Origin: Inhella inkyongensis
GTDB taxonomy: Bacteria; Pseudomonadota; Gammaproteobacteria; Burkholderiales; Burkholderiaceae_C
Direction: 5' to 3'
Assembly: GCF_005952805.1 (NCBI RefSeq)
Contig: NZ_CP040709.1
Location: forward strand, 558,001-622,000
DNA length: 64,000 bases
The translations under genes were made by a program, and so were the position numbers. The notes under the pieces are model-generated. The model ran no database searches. It saw only the letters and a list, made by a program, of their open reading frames with translations, and had not been told where the DNA came from. Shown piece after piece: positions 45,199 to 51,653 of the stretch. The number at the start of each line of letters is the position of its first letter. Positions within the stretch are counted from its first letter, which is position 1.

Positions 45199-45874
45199 GC
45201 GTCAGATCCCACTCCAGCACCACCGCGTCCTGCACCGCCAACAGCCCGCCCAGCAGGCTGAAGGCTTGCAGGCCGTGATCGCTGTGGCGCAGCAGCAGGC
45301 GGCCCTGTAACCGCAGCCGCTCAGCGCCTTGTTCCACGGCCAGGGGCATGCGGTAGGTCTGGATCTGGCCATTCAGCCGCAGATCTACCTCAGCCGTCCA
45401 CCAGGGGGTGGCGCCGCCGAGTTGGCGCAGGTGGAGGCTGACCTCGGGATGGGCGTCGGCGTTGAGGGCGCGCAGCAAGTTGCGGTGGGTTGCCGCGATG
45501 GCCTCGGCGTCCAGGGGCTTCTCGTTGAACTCGCCGCCTGCCGCCGCGCGCCAATCGGGGCGATCCAACTCCAACTCGTCCAGGCGCACTGTCAGTTCCC
45601 CTTGGGCGCCCGCCAGGCCGGATTCAGGCAGCCAAAGCTGGGCGTGAAAGCGCGCGGCCTGCAGGATGTGGTGATGCCCCAGTCGCGCGGCCGCGCCACC
45701 GCGAAAGGCCACGATGCGCAGCACCGAGGCGGTCGGGTCGGCGCGCCAGAGCCGTCCACCTTGGTGCGGTGGGTTGAAAGCAGGCGCAGCGAATGGTGCA
45801 AGGGGTGTCGGTGCGCACCCCCAGTTGAGGAGGGGCAGGCATAGAGCCGCTCGACGACGCAGGGCGGTGGGCAT
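45179..45874 (-). CDS. YceI-domain probable lipoprotein
   Basis: The 231-residue protein starts MPTALRRRAALCLPLLNWGCAPT. The Cys20 after LLNWG may be a lipid-attachment site, though the box is atypical. The mature part has YceI-like strands: ASVLRIVAFRGGAAARLGHHHILQ, then QGELTVRLDELELDRPDWRA, NLLRALNADAHPEVSLHL and QTYRMPLAVEQGAERLRLQGRLLLRHSDHGLQAFSLLGG. This is the YceI subgroup found next to haem peroxidases and cytochromes. It lies 12 bases after the M16 peptidase gene on the same strand, so the two may share a transcript. Confidence 0.78.
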   Translation of the reverse strand: MPTALRRRAALCLPLLNWGCAPTPLAPFAAPAFNPPHQGGRLWRADPTASVLRIVAFRGGAAARLGHHHILQAARFHAQLWLPESGLAGAQGELTVRLDELELDRPDWRAAAGGEFNEKPLDAEAIAATHRNLLRALNADAHPEVSLHLRQLGGATPWWTAEVDLRLNGQIQTYRMPLAVEQGAERLRLQGRLLLRHSDHGLQAFSLLGGLLAVQDAVVLEWDLTLIAARR

Positions 45875-45886
45875 TGGATCAAGCGG

Positions 45887-48661
45887 TCAGCGCGGAACCG
45901 GCTTTGCCGGGCCGCTGCTGACGCCCCCTTGAGGGGGAGGCGGCGCAGCCGCTTCGGGGGTGGGTCCGAAATCTCCGGCCCAGACGAGTTGCATCGCTTC
46001 GGGCTTCAGATGGCGGCGCAACGCTGCGTTGACCTGCTCCAGCGTGGTGTTCTGAATCGCGGCGTCGATCGCGGCGCTGTGCTTCAGGGTGCGGCCCAGG
46101 TCGGCCTGGCTGCTCAGCGCGGCGGCCAGCCCGCCGTCTTGCGCGCGCGCCAGGGCACGGCTGCTGAGTTGGGCGCGCTGCGCGCGGGCCAGTTCCTGGG
46201 CCGTGAAGCCTTCCTTCAGGGCGCGCGCCAGTTCCTCGCGCAGCGCCGCCTCGACCCTGGCGCGGTTCTGCGGCGCAAAGAGGGCGCCGAAGTTCCAGAC
46301 GCTGTGCGCCTCCTGCGTGTTCCAGTCCAGCGCGGCCCAGGTGCCGTAACTCAGGCCTTCCTTCTCGCGGATGCGCACCCACAGGCGCGAGTCGGTGCTT
46401 TCGCCCAGGATGGCATTGGCCAGCATCAGGGGCACAAAGTCTGCATCGCTGTCCTTCACGGGGACGGACAGGGCCGCCGCAAGGGTGGCGTTTTGCTTGT
46501 CCGGCGTGGGCAGGCTCAGGCGCTTTGCGGGCAGATCGGCCCAAGGGCGGGTGAGGCGCTGCGGGGGCTGCAGGGCGCGCCAATCCTGGAGCAGGGGCGT
46601 CAGGGCGGCGCGCAGGGCGGCGGCATCGAAGTCGCCCACCAGGGCCAGGCGCAAGTGGTCGGCCCCGTAGTGGCGGCGGTGGAATTCACGCACCTGATCC
46701 AGCGACACCGCTTTCAGGGCGGCGGCTTGATCGGCAAAGCTCTGCGCGTGGCGGGGGTCGCCGGTGGGGAAGTGGTTGCGGGCCAGCGCCAGGGCGTTGG
46801 GGGCCAGTTGTTCGGGCTCGGACTTGGCGGCATCGACCTGCGCCAAGGCCAGCTGGCGTTGTTCCTCGAATACGGCAGGGTCCAGGCGCGGGTGGCGCAG
46901 CAGCTCCAGCGCCAACTCGGCGGCCGCCACGGCATGCTCGCGGGTGCTGGTCCAGGCCAGGATGACGCTGTCGGCGCTGTAGCCGAGTTGCAACTCCATG
47001 CGCAACGCATCCATGCGGTCGCGCAGGGCCTCACGCCCCAGGCGCTCGCTGCCCTCGTTGATCAGGCTGGCGAGCAGATCGCTGACTGCGCCTTGGTCGC
47101 GCAGGCTCTGCGCTGTGCCAAAGCGCAGCTGGACGCGCCCCTTCACCAGACCCCCGCGCGTGGGCTTGGGCAGCAGGGCCAGGCGCGCGCCGCTGGGCAG
47201 CTCGAAGCGTTGGACTTGGGCTTCGATGCGCAGCGGGTCGGTGTCAAAGGCCGCCACTTCGGCTTGGGCCGCGGCGGGCTGGAAGGTGCGCAGCTGGTCG
47301 GCCACATCCACGGCCTGTGGGGCCGGTGCGCGCTGGGGTTTCTCGGTGGGGATGTAGAGCACCAGCGTTCGATTGGCCGGCAGCAAGCGCTCCTGGGCCA
47401 CGCGCTGCAGATCGGCCAGTTGCAGGGCCTGAATGCGGTCGCGCAGCAGGAAGAAGAAGCGCCAGTCCCCCACCGCAACCGCCTCGCTGAGCGCGAAGCC
47501 GATCTGCTGCGGGTCGGCAAACAGCTGGGCCCAGCGGTTCAGCCAGCGCTTGCGCGCGCGCTCCAACTCTTCGGCCAGGAAGGGGCGCTGGGCCACCGCC
47601 TCCAACTCGGCCACCAGGGCCTGGGCCAGGGGCTGTGGATCGGCGCCGGGCAGGGCGTCGGCGCCAAAGCTCAGCACCGTAGGCTCGCCAAAGGCATAGG
47701 CGCCGCCGCTCACGCTGGTGGCGAGCTTGTGCTGCTCCACCAGCCCCTTGTGCAGCCGGCCACTGGGCGCCTCGCCCATCAGCGCGCCCAGCAACTCCAC
47801 GGCGGCGTAGTCGGGGTGGGTGGCCGCGGGAACGTGGTAGCCCACCGCCACCGTGGGCGTACCGCCGCTGCGGCGCACGCTGACCTGGCGCTCGCCGTCC
47901 TGCGCCGGGTCCAGGGTGTAGAGCCGCGGCAACGTGCGCTGCGGCTTCTTGAGTGGGCCGAAGGACTGGGTGATCCAGGCCAGGGTCTGTGATGGATCGA
48001 AACGGCCGGTGACGATCAGGGTGGCGTTGTCCGGCTGGTAGTACTGGCGGTAGAAGGCCTGCAAGCGGCCGATGTCGACGTTCTCCACATCGCTGCGCGC
48101 GCCGATGGTGCTCTTGCCGTAGTTGTGCCACTGGAACATGGTGGCCAGCAGGCGCTCCGAGACGATGTTGGCCGGGCTGTTCTCGCCCATCTCCATTTCG
48201 TTGCGCACCACCGTCATCTCGGTGTTCAGGTCTTTGCGGGCGATCAGGCTGTTGACCATCGCATCGGCCTGCCAGCGCAAATACCAGCGCAGATCGGCCG
48301 GATTGGCGGCGAACGAGGCGTAGTAGTTGGTGCGGTCGGTCCAGGTGGTGCCGTTGAAATCAAAGCCGCGTTGCGCAAACTCGGCCATCACCTGACGGTG
48401 CGTGGGCGTGCCCTTGAAGATCAGGTGCTCCAGCAAATGGGCCATGCCGGTCTCGCCATAGTTCTCGTGCTTGGAGCCGACCCGGTAGGTCATGTTGACC
48501 GTGGTGCTGGGCTTGCTGGCATCGGGGGCCAACAGCACTTGCAGGCCGTTGGCCAGGCGGTACTCGATGACCCCTTCGACCGTGCGAACGGGTTTCAAGG
48601 GGACGGCCAGGGCAGAAGCGGCGCACAGCGCCAGCACGGGCGCGATCCAGGGTTTGAGCAT
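45887..48661 (-). CDS. Periplasmic M16-family zinc metallopeptidase (two fused M16 domains)
   Basis: The protein is 924 residues from the ATG at 48661, with a signal peptide (WIAPVLALCAASALAVP). The N-terminal domain has the inverted zinc motif His-x-x-Glu-His in GMAHLLEHLIFKGT and the distal ligand Glu in the TEMTVVRNEMEMGEN region. The second half repeats the fold (LLPKPTRGGLVKGRVQLRFG...) without the zinc motif, as usual for the inactive partner domain. It probably degrades peptides in the periplasm. It lies downstream of a hairpin that separates it from the small repeat protein gene. Confidence 0.9.
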   Translation of the reverse strand: MLKPWIAPVLALCAASALAVPLKPVRTVEGVIEYRLANGLQVLLAPDASKPSTTVNMTYRVGSKHENYGETGMAHLLEHLIFKGTPTHRQVMAEFAQRGFDFNGTTWTDRTNYYASFAANPADLRWYLRWQADAMVNSLIARKDLNTEMTVVRNEMEMGENSPANIVSERLLATMFQWHNYGKSTIGARSDVENVDIGRLQAFYRQYYQPDNATLIVTGRFDPSQTLAWITQSFGPLKKPQRTLPRLYTLDPAQDGERQVSVRRSGGTPTVAVGYHVPAATHPDYAAVELLGALMGEAPSGRLHKGLVEQHKLATSVSGGAYAFGEPTVLSFGADALPGADPQPLAQALVAELEAVAQRPFLAEELERARKRWLNRWAQLFADPQQIGFALSEAVAVGDWRFFFLLRDRIQALQLADLQRVAQERLLPANRTLVLYIPTEKPQRAPAPQAVDVADQLRTFQPAAAQAEVAAFDTDPLRIEAQVQRFELPSGARLALLPKPTRGGLVKGRVQLRFGTAQSLRDQGAVSDLLASLINEGSERLGREALRDRMDALRMELQLGYSADSVILAWTSTREHAVAAAELALELLRHPRLDPAVFEEQRQLALAQVDAAKSEPEQLAPNALALARNHFPTGDPRHAQSFADQAAALKAVSLDQVREFHRRHYGADHLRLALVGDFDAAALRAALTPLLQDWRALQPPQRLTRPWADLPAKRLSLPTPDKQNATLAAALSVPVKDSDADFVPLMLANAILGESTDSRLWVRIREKEGLSYGTWAALDWNTQEAHSVWNFGALFAPQNRARVEAALREELARALKEGFTAQELARAQRAQLSSRALARAQDGGLAAALSSQADLGRTLKHSAAIDAAIQNTTLEQVNAALRRHLKPEAMQLVWAGDFGPTPEAAAPPPPQGGVSSGPAKPVPR

Positions 48662-48735
48662 GGGACAGAGAAGCAATCAGATGCCGCCCAGACTAGCAGT
48701 GCGGAGTGGAACCGACTAAAGACTTCCTCAACGAC

Positions 48736-48769
48736 AAGGCCCGCCGCAGCGTGTGCTGCGGCGGGCCTT
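48736..48769 (-). terminator. 15-bp perfect hairpin downstream of the first small repeat-protein gene
   Basis: AAGGCCCGCCGCAGC and its exact inverse flank the loop GTGT. It lies 47 bases after the stop of the small gene at 48817. The T tract is weak on both strands, so efficient termination is not certain, but the stem is very stable. Confidence 0.65.
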
Positions 48770-48816
48770 GAGGGGTGTTTACAGACTCGATCGACCGGGG
48801 GCTGCACCCCGGGGAA

Positions 48817-49050
48817 TCAGGTGCTGCGCTTGGCGGTGACGATCACCAGCGGCAGTTGGTGGATCACGGCCTTCTGGCCGACGATTTCCACGGTGGGCAG
48901 CTGATGAATCACAGGGTCGACCGAGGCGGGGGCCGGCGTAGCGGCCAGTACGGCCGCGCTGGCCAGGGTCAGACCCGCCATGGTGATGAGGGTCAGGGCC
49001 TCGGACACGGAGGTCAGGACCGGGCGGGTGTTGAAGGTGATCTTGCTCAT
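48817..49050 (-). CDS. Small exported repeat protein, paralogue 1 of 3
   Basis: The protein is 77 residues from the ATG at 49050, preceded by CAGGAG. The N-terminus MSKITFNTRPVLTSVSEA leads into a hydrophobic segment LTLITMAGLTLASAAVLA that looks like a signal peptide or anchor. The remaining 40 residues hold two tandem repeats, VIHQLPTVEIVGQK and VIHQLPLVIVTAKR, each HQLP plus a beta-strand-like VxVxxxK/R. I recognise no named family. It shares its N-terminal pattern, both repeats and upstream DNA with the genes at 49992 and 51235. The repeat ends resemble TonB boxes (TVxVTA). Function unknown; probably exported to the periplasm. Confidence 0.75.
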   Translation of the reverse strand: MSKITFNTRPVLTSVSEALTLITMAGLTLASAAVLAATPAPASVDPVIHQLPTVEIVGQKAVIHQLPLVIVTAKRST

Positions 49051-49071
49051 GGTGCTCTCCTGGGGTGCAGC

Positions 49072-49090
49072 GGTTGTCGATGGCTGCACT
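49072..49090 (-). promoter_or_regulatory. Conserved upstream block A of small repeat-protein gene 1
   Basis: GGTTGTCGATGGCTGCACT on the plus strand starts 22 bases before the ATG. The same block stands at the same distance before the other two paralogues; 14 of 19 positions are identical in all three. Farther upstream TGCGATGAGCTGC (49123-49135) is shared exactly with paralogue 3, and a 6-4-6 palindrome TCAGGG-TTTA-CCCTGA lies at 49099. Confidence 0.55.
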
Positions 49091-49169
49091 GTCGTCGATC
49101 AGGGTTTACCCTGAAAGGGAGATGCGATGAGCTGCGGTAATCGGCGGGTGAATCGACGGTCAGCCCGCT

Positions 49170-49886
49170 TCAGCGGTGACTGGCCAGCAGGGCGTGCGCC
49201 TCAAAACTCATCAGGGCCAGATAGCTCACCAGGATCAGGTAATAGGCCCCCCACTCCCAGCGTTTGGCAGGGCTCACCAGGTAATAGCCTTGGCCCTCGG
49301 GGCTGCGGCGGTGCTTCCAGGCGGCCCAGGCTTGCGGTGCGGCCAGCAGCGCAAAGATCACCAACAGCGGGCTGGGGTTCCACAGGAACACGCCCACCAG
49401 CACCGGCACGCCCAGCAGCCAGACCTTGGGCGAGAGCACGGCGGTGATGCGGCCGCCATCGAAGGGCGGCAAGGGGATCAGGTTGAACAGATTGAGGAAA
49501 AAGCCCGAGTAGGCGACCGCCAGAAGCCAAGGCTGGTCCGGGTAGGCCCGCGCCACCCCGTATACCAAGGTGGCTGCCAAGCTGCCGAGCAGGGGGCCGC
49601 CCATGCCCACGAAGGCCTCGGTCTGGGCATCGTGCGGCATCTTCTTCAGTTCCACCCAGGCGCCCACAAACGGGATGAAGGTGGGCAGACCGACCGGCAG
49701 CCCACGGTGGCGGGCTGCGAGGTAGTGCCCCATCTCATGCACGAAGAGCAGGGCGATGAAGCCGGCCGCATAGCGCCAGCCAAAGATGAAGGCATAGACC
49801 ACCAGCGAGAGCAGCATGGTGCCGGCGCTGGTAAGTACTTTGCCGAATTTGGCGCCCGAGAACAGCAGGGCCAGGAGCTTGAGCAT
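49170..49886 (-). CDS. Site-2-protease-like M50 family membrane metalloprotease
   Basis: This 238-residue protein has about six membrane helices. Zinc-site residues are His50-Glu51-x-x-His54 in LLFVHEMGHYLAARH, and the third ligand is Asp143 in NLIPLPPFDGGR. There is no PDZ domain and no cystathionine domain, so it is a minimal member. Such enzymes cut membrane helices of anti-sigma factors or signal peptides. The ATG at 49886 gives a hydrophobic start; the frame upstream is low-value extension. It lies between two of the small repeat-protein genes, all on the same strand, but each has its own hairpin, so co-transcription is not implied. Confidence 0.87.
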   Translation of the reverse strand: MLKLLALLFSGAKFGKVLTSAGTMLLSLVVYAFIFGWRYAAGFIALLFVHEMGHYLAARHRGLPVGLPTFIPFVGAWVELKKMPHDAQTEAFVGMGGPLLGSLAATLVYGVARAYPDQPWLLAVAYSGFFLNLFNLIPLPPFDGGRITAVLSPKVWLLGVPVLVGVFLWNPSPLLVIFALLAAPQAWAAWKHRRSPEGQGYYLVSPAKRWEWGAYYLILVSYLALMSFEAHALLASHR

Positions 49887-49924
49887 GGGTCTTGGTTCAA
49901 AGGCGGAGCGGCATTGTGGGCTGC

Positions 49925-49963
49925 AAAAAGCAAACCCCCGCACCGGCAGGGCCGGGGCGGGGG
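49925..49963 (-). terminator. Intrinsic terminator after small repeat-protein gene 2
   Basis: On the minus strand CCCCCGC ... GCGGGGG arms with additional inner CCGGC/GCCGG pairing are followed by TTTGCTTTTT. It ends 28 bases after the stop codon at 49992. Confidence 0.85.
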
Positions 49964-49991
49964 CTGAGCGACAGCGAGGGCTGGCTGCGGC

Positions 49992-50231
49992 TTACTCGCT
50001 GCTGCGCTTGGCGGTCACGATCACCGTGGGCAGCACATGGACCACAGTGCGCTGGGCAACGATCTCGACCCGGGGCAATTGGTGCACCACCGCCTCGGTG
50101 GCGGCCTCATGCTGCGGGGCCGGCATGGCCAGGGTGGCGGCGCTGGCGAAGGTCAGGCCCACCATGGTGATCAACGTGAGGCTTTCGCCGACGGCGTCGA
50201 GGACCGGGCGGGTGTTGAAGGCTTTGATCAT
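49992..50231 (-). CDS. Small exported repeat protein, paralogue 2 of 3
   Basis: The protein is 79 residues from the ATG at 50231 with CAGGAG upstream. It begins MIKAFNTRPVLDAVGES, then the hydrophobic LTLITMVGLTFASAATLA. The tail holds VVHQLPRVEIVAQR and VVHVLPTVIVTAKR, two copies of the family repeat, the second with HVLP instead of HQLP. It has an intrinsic terminator downstream and the shared block A upstream (50253-50271), so it appears to be a single-gene transcript. Function unknown; see paralogues at 48817 and 51235. Confidence 0.75.
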   Translation of the reverse strand: MIKAFNTRPVLDAVGESLTLITMVGLTFASAATLAMPAPQHEAATEAVVHQLPRVEIVAQRTVVHVLPTVIVTAKRSSE

Positions 50232-50252
50232 GGTGGGCTCCTGGAAGGTGTG

Positions 50253-50271
50253 GGCTGTCGGTGACTGGACT
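50253..50271 (-). promoter_or_regulatory. Conserved upstream block A of small repeat-protein gene 2
   Basis: GGCTGTCGGTGACTGGACT on the plus strand, starting 22 bases before the ATG, aligns without gaps to the blocks at 49072 and 51485. TGCGCTGAAC at 50304 matches eight of ten bases of the second shared block at the same distance. Confidence 0.5.
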
Positions 50272-50364
50272 TTCGGTCACGCAGCTCGCGCTTCAAAGGG
50301 CGTTGCGCTGAACCGGCTGGATGGCCGCATGAACTGCGCCTGAGTGCGCTGAACGGCGGAGGCT

Positions 50365-51153
50365 TCAGCGCCGGAGGTGCCGATCCCGCAGCCGTTGCAG
50401 CTCGCCGCTTCGGTTCAGCTCGGCCAGCCCTCCCTGCAGGGCGGCGTGCAGGGCCGGGCCCAAGGGGTGCTGGCGGCTGACCATCATGTGAAAGCGGTTG
50501 GGACGCTCCACGACCAATGGCGCCCGCCCCAGGTCGGGGTCCTGCGCCAACTCGTAACCCGGCAGACCGGCCAGACCGTGGAAGACCTCTTCACCCACCA
50601 CGATCACGTCGATGCGATCCAGATGCAGCATCTGCACCAGGCTGGCGTAGTTGGGGCCGCGCTGCAGGCTGGCCATGTCGATCTGGTCCAGCTGCGAATA
50701 GGTGTAGCCGCGCACCCCGCCAATTCGGTAGCGCTTCAGGTCGGCCTGCGTTCTGACCTTCAGGCCTTGCGGATGCACGCGGCGGCTCCAGAAGTAATAG
50801 GTGCGGGTGCTGTAGGTCGGTTCGGTGATCAGGAATGCGCGCTCGCGCTCGGGGTTGCGTGTGGCGTTCAACAGCAGCTGATAGTCCTGCCCGCGTTGCA
50901 CTTCCTGCAGACACCGGACCCAGGGCAGGAGCTCGATTCGGTACTTCAGGCCCAAGGGTTGAAGCAGGCGCTCCAGCAGTTCGATAGAGAAGCCGCGGAC
51001 CTGCTCAGTCTTCTGACCCTCCACCCGTTCGTAATAGGTATAGGGGGGCCATTCGTTGGCGTCGTCACAGACCTGCACCGTCCAGCCCTGCAGACGCGGA
51101 TCGGCGTGTGCCGGCAGGCACGCAAGAGTCAGCAGAAGGATCAGCCAGCGCAT
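50365..51153 (-). CDS. Orphan periplasmic solute-binding protein (SBP family 3-like)
   Basis: This 262-residue protein has a signal peptide (MRWLILLLTLACLPAHA). The mature part begins WTVQVCDDANEWPPYTYYER, with a following GFSIELLERLLQPLGLKYRIELLPWVRCLQEVQRG that matches the first lobe of family-3 binding proteins. Two Cys (VCDD and VRCLQ) may form a disulfide. The second lobe has RIGGVRGYTYSQLDQ and IDVIVVGEEV. No transporter genes adjoin. It sits between two of the small repeat-protein genes. It may feed a sensor rather than a transporter. Confidence 0.75.
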   Translation of the reverse strand: MRWLILLLTLACLPAHADPRLQGWTVQVCDDANEWPPYTYYERVEGQKTEQVRGFSIELLERLLQPLGLKYRIELLPWVRCLQEVQRGQDYQLLLNATRNPERERAFLITEPTYSTRTYYFWSRRVHPQGLKVRTQADLKRYRIGGVRGYTYSQLDQIDMASLQRGPNYASLVQMLHLDRIDVIVVGEEVFHGLAGLPGYELAQDPDLGRAPLVVERPNRFHMMVSRQHPLGPALHAALQGGLAELNRSGELQRLRDRHLRR

Positions 51154-51169
51154 GCGCTGACCATAGATG

Positions 51170-51193
51170 AAAAAAGGCCCGGCAAGCCGGGCC
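51170..51193 (-). terminator. Intrinsic terminator after small repeat-protein gene 3
   Basis: On the minus strand a perfect 8-bp stem GGCCCGGC / GCCGGGCC with loop TT is followed by six T. It separates the small gene at 51235 from the solute-binding protein gene, whose ATG follows 16 bases later. Confidence 0.9.
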
Positions 51194-51234
51194 CTTGGGC
51201 GGATCAACAACGCCGCAGCGCGGCGCGCGGGGGC

Positions 51235-51462
51235 TTACTCGACCTGGGTGCGCTTGGCCGTCACCACCACCAGCGGCAGCTGGTGCACGACGGCCTTCTT
51301 GGCGGTCACGACGACGGTGGGCAATTGATGCACCACCGGGGCCGCTTCGATGGCCGGGGAGGCAAGAGTGGCGGCGCTGGCAAAGGTCAGACCGGCCATG
51401 GCGGCCAGGGTCAGAACGCCAGAAATCTTGTCCAGAGCGGGGCGGGTGTCGAAGCGGGTCAT
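51235..51462 (-). CDS. Small exported repeat protein, paralogue 3 of 3
   Basis: The protein is 75 residues from the ATG at 51462 with CAGGAGACCC upstream. It starts MTRFDTRPALDKISGV, then the hydrophobic LTLAAMAGLTFASAATLA. Its two repeats are the most regular of the three copies, VVHQLPTVVVTAKK and VVHQLPLVVVTAKR, each containing V-V-V-T-A as in TonB boxes (DTxxVTA). It has an intrinsic terminator downstream and blocks A (51485) and B (51536-51548) upstream. The longer frame upstream to 51618 has no ribosome-binding site and would bury the signal segment. Function unknown. Confidence 0.78.
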   Translation of the reverse strand: MTRFDTRPALDKISGVLTLAAMAGLTFASAATLASPAIEAAPVVHQLPTVVVTAKKAVVHQLPLVVVTAKRTQVE

Positions 51463-51484
51463 GGTGGGTCTCCTGGGTGCGCTG

Positions 51485-51503
51485 CGTTGTCGATGGCTGA
51501 ACT
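51485..51503 (-). promoter_or_regulatory. Conserved upstream block A of small repeat-protein gene 3
   Basis: CGTTGTCGATGGCTGAACT on the plus strand starts 23 bases before the ATG. It differs from the block at 49072 at two positions. TGCGATGAGCTGC at 51536-51548 is identical to 49123-49135, at a distance from the start codon differing by only one base. Confidence 0.55.
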
Positions 51504-51601
51504 TTGAACCTCGACCGCCCGTCGAACCAGGGGCTTGCGATGAGCTGCAAGTGGGGCCGCGTGAGTTGCAGCGTGGCCGTATGAACGAACGCCAGAAGTG
51601 A

Positions 51602-51636
51602 AAGAGCCCGCAAGACAACAGATCTAGCGGGCTCTT
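51602..51636 (-). terminator. Hairpin terminator after the indolepyruvate:ferredoxin oxidoreductase gene
   Basis: AAGAGCCCGC and its exact inverse GCGGGCTCTT flank a 15-base loop, 17 bases after the stop codon. The trailing T run on the minus strand is only TTT. Confidence 0.7.
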
Positions 51637-51653
51637 GATTCAGCTCACCGGAG

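Noticed and set aside
48736..48769. Perfect hairpin considered as a phage or integron attachment site
   Set aside because: There is no integrase, no repeated partner site and no gene-cassette structure. Position after a stop codon fits a terminator better.
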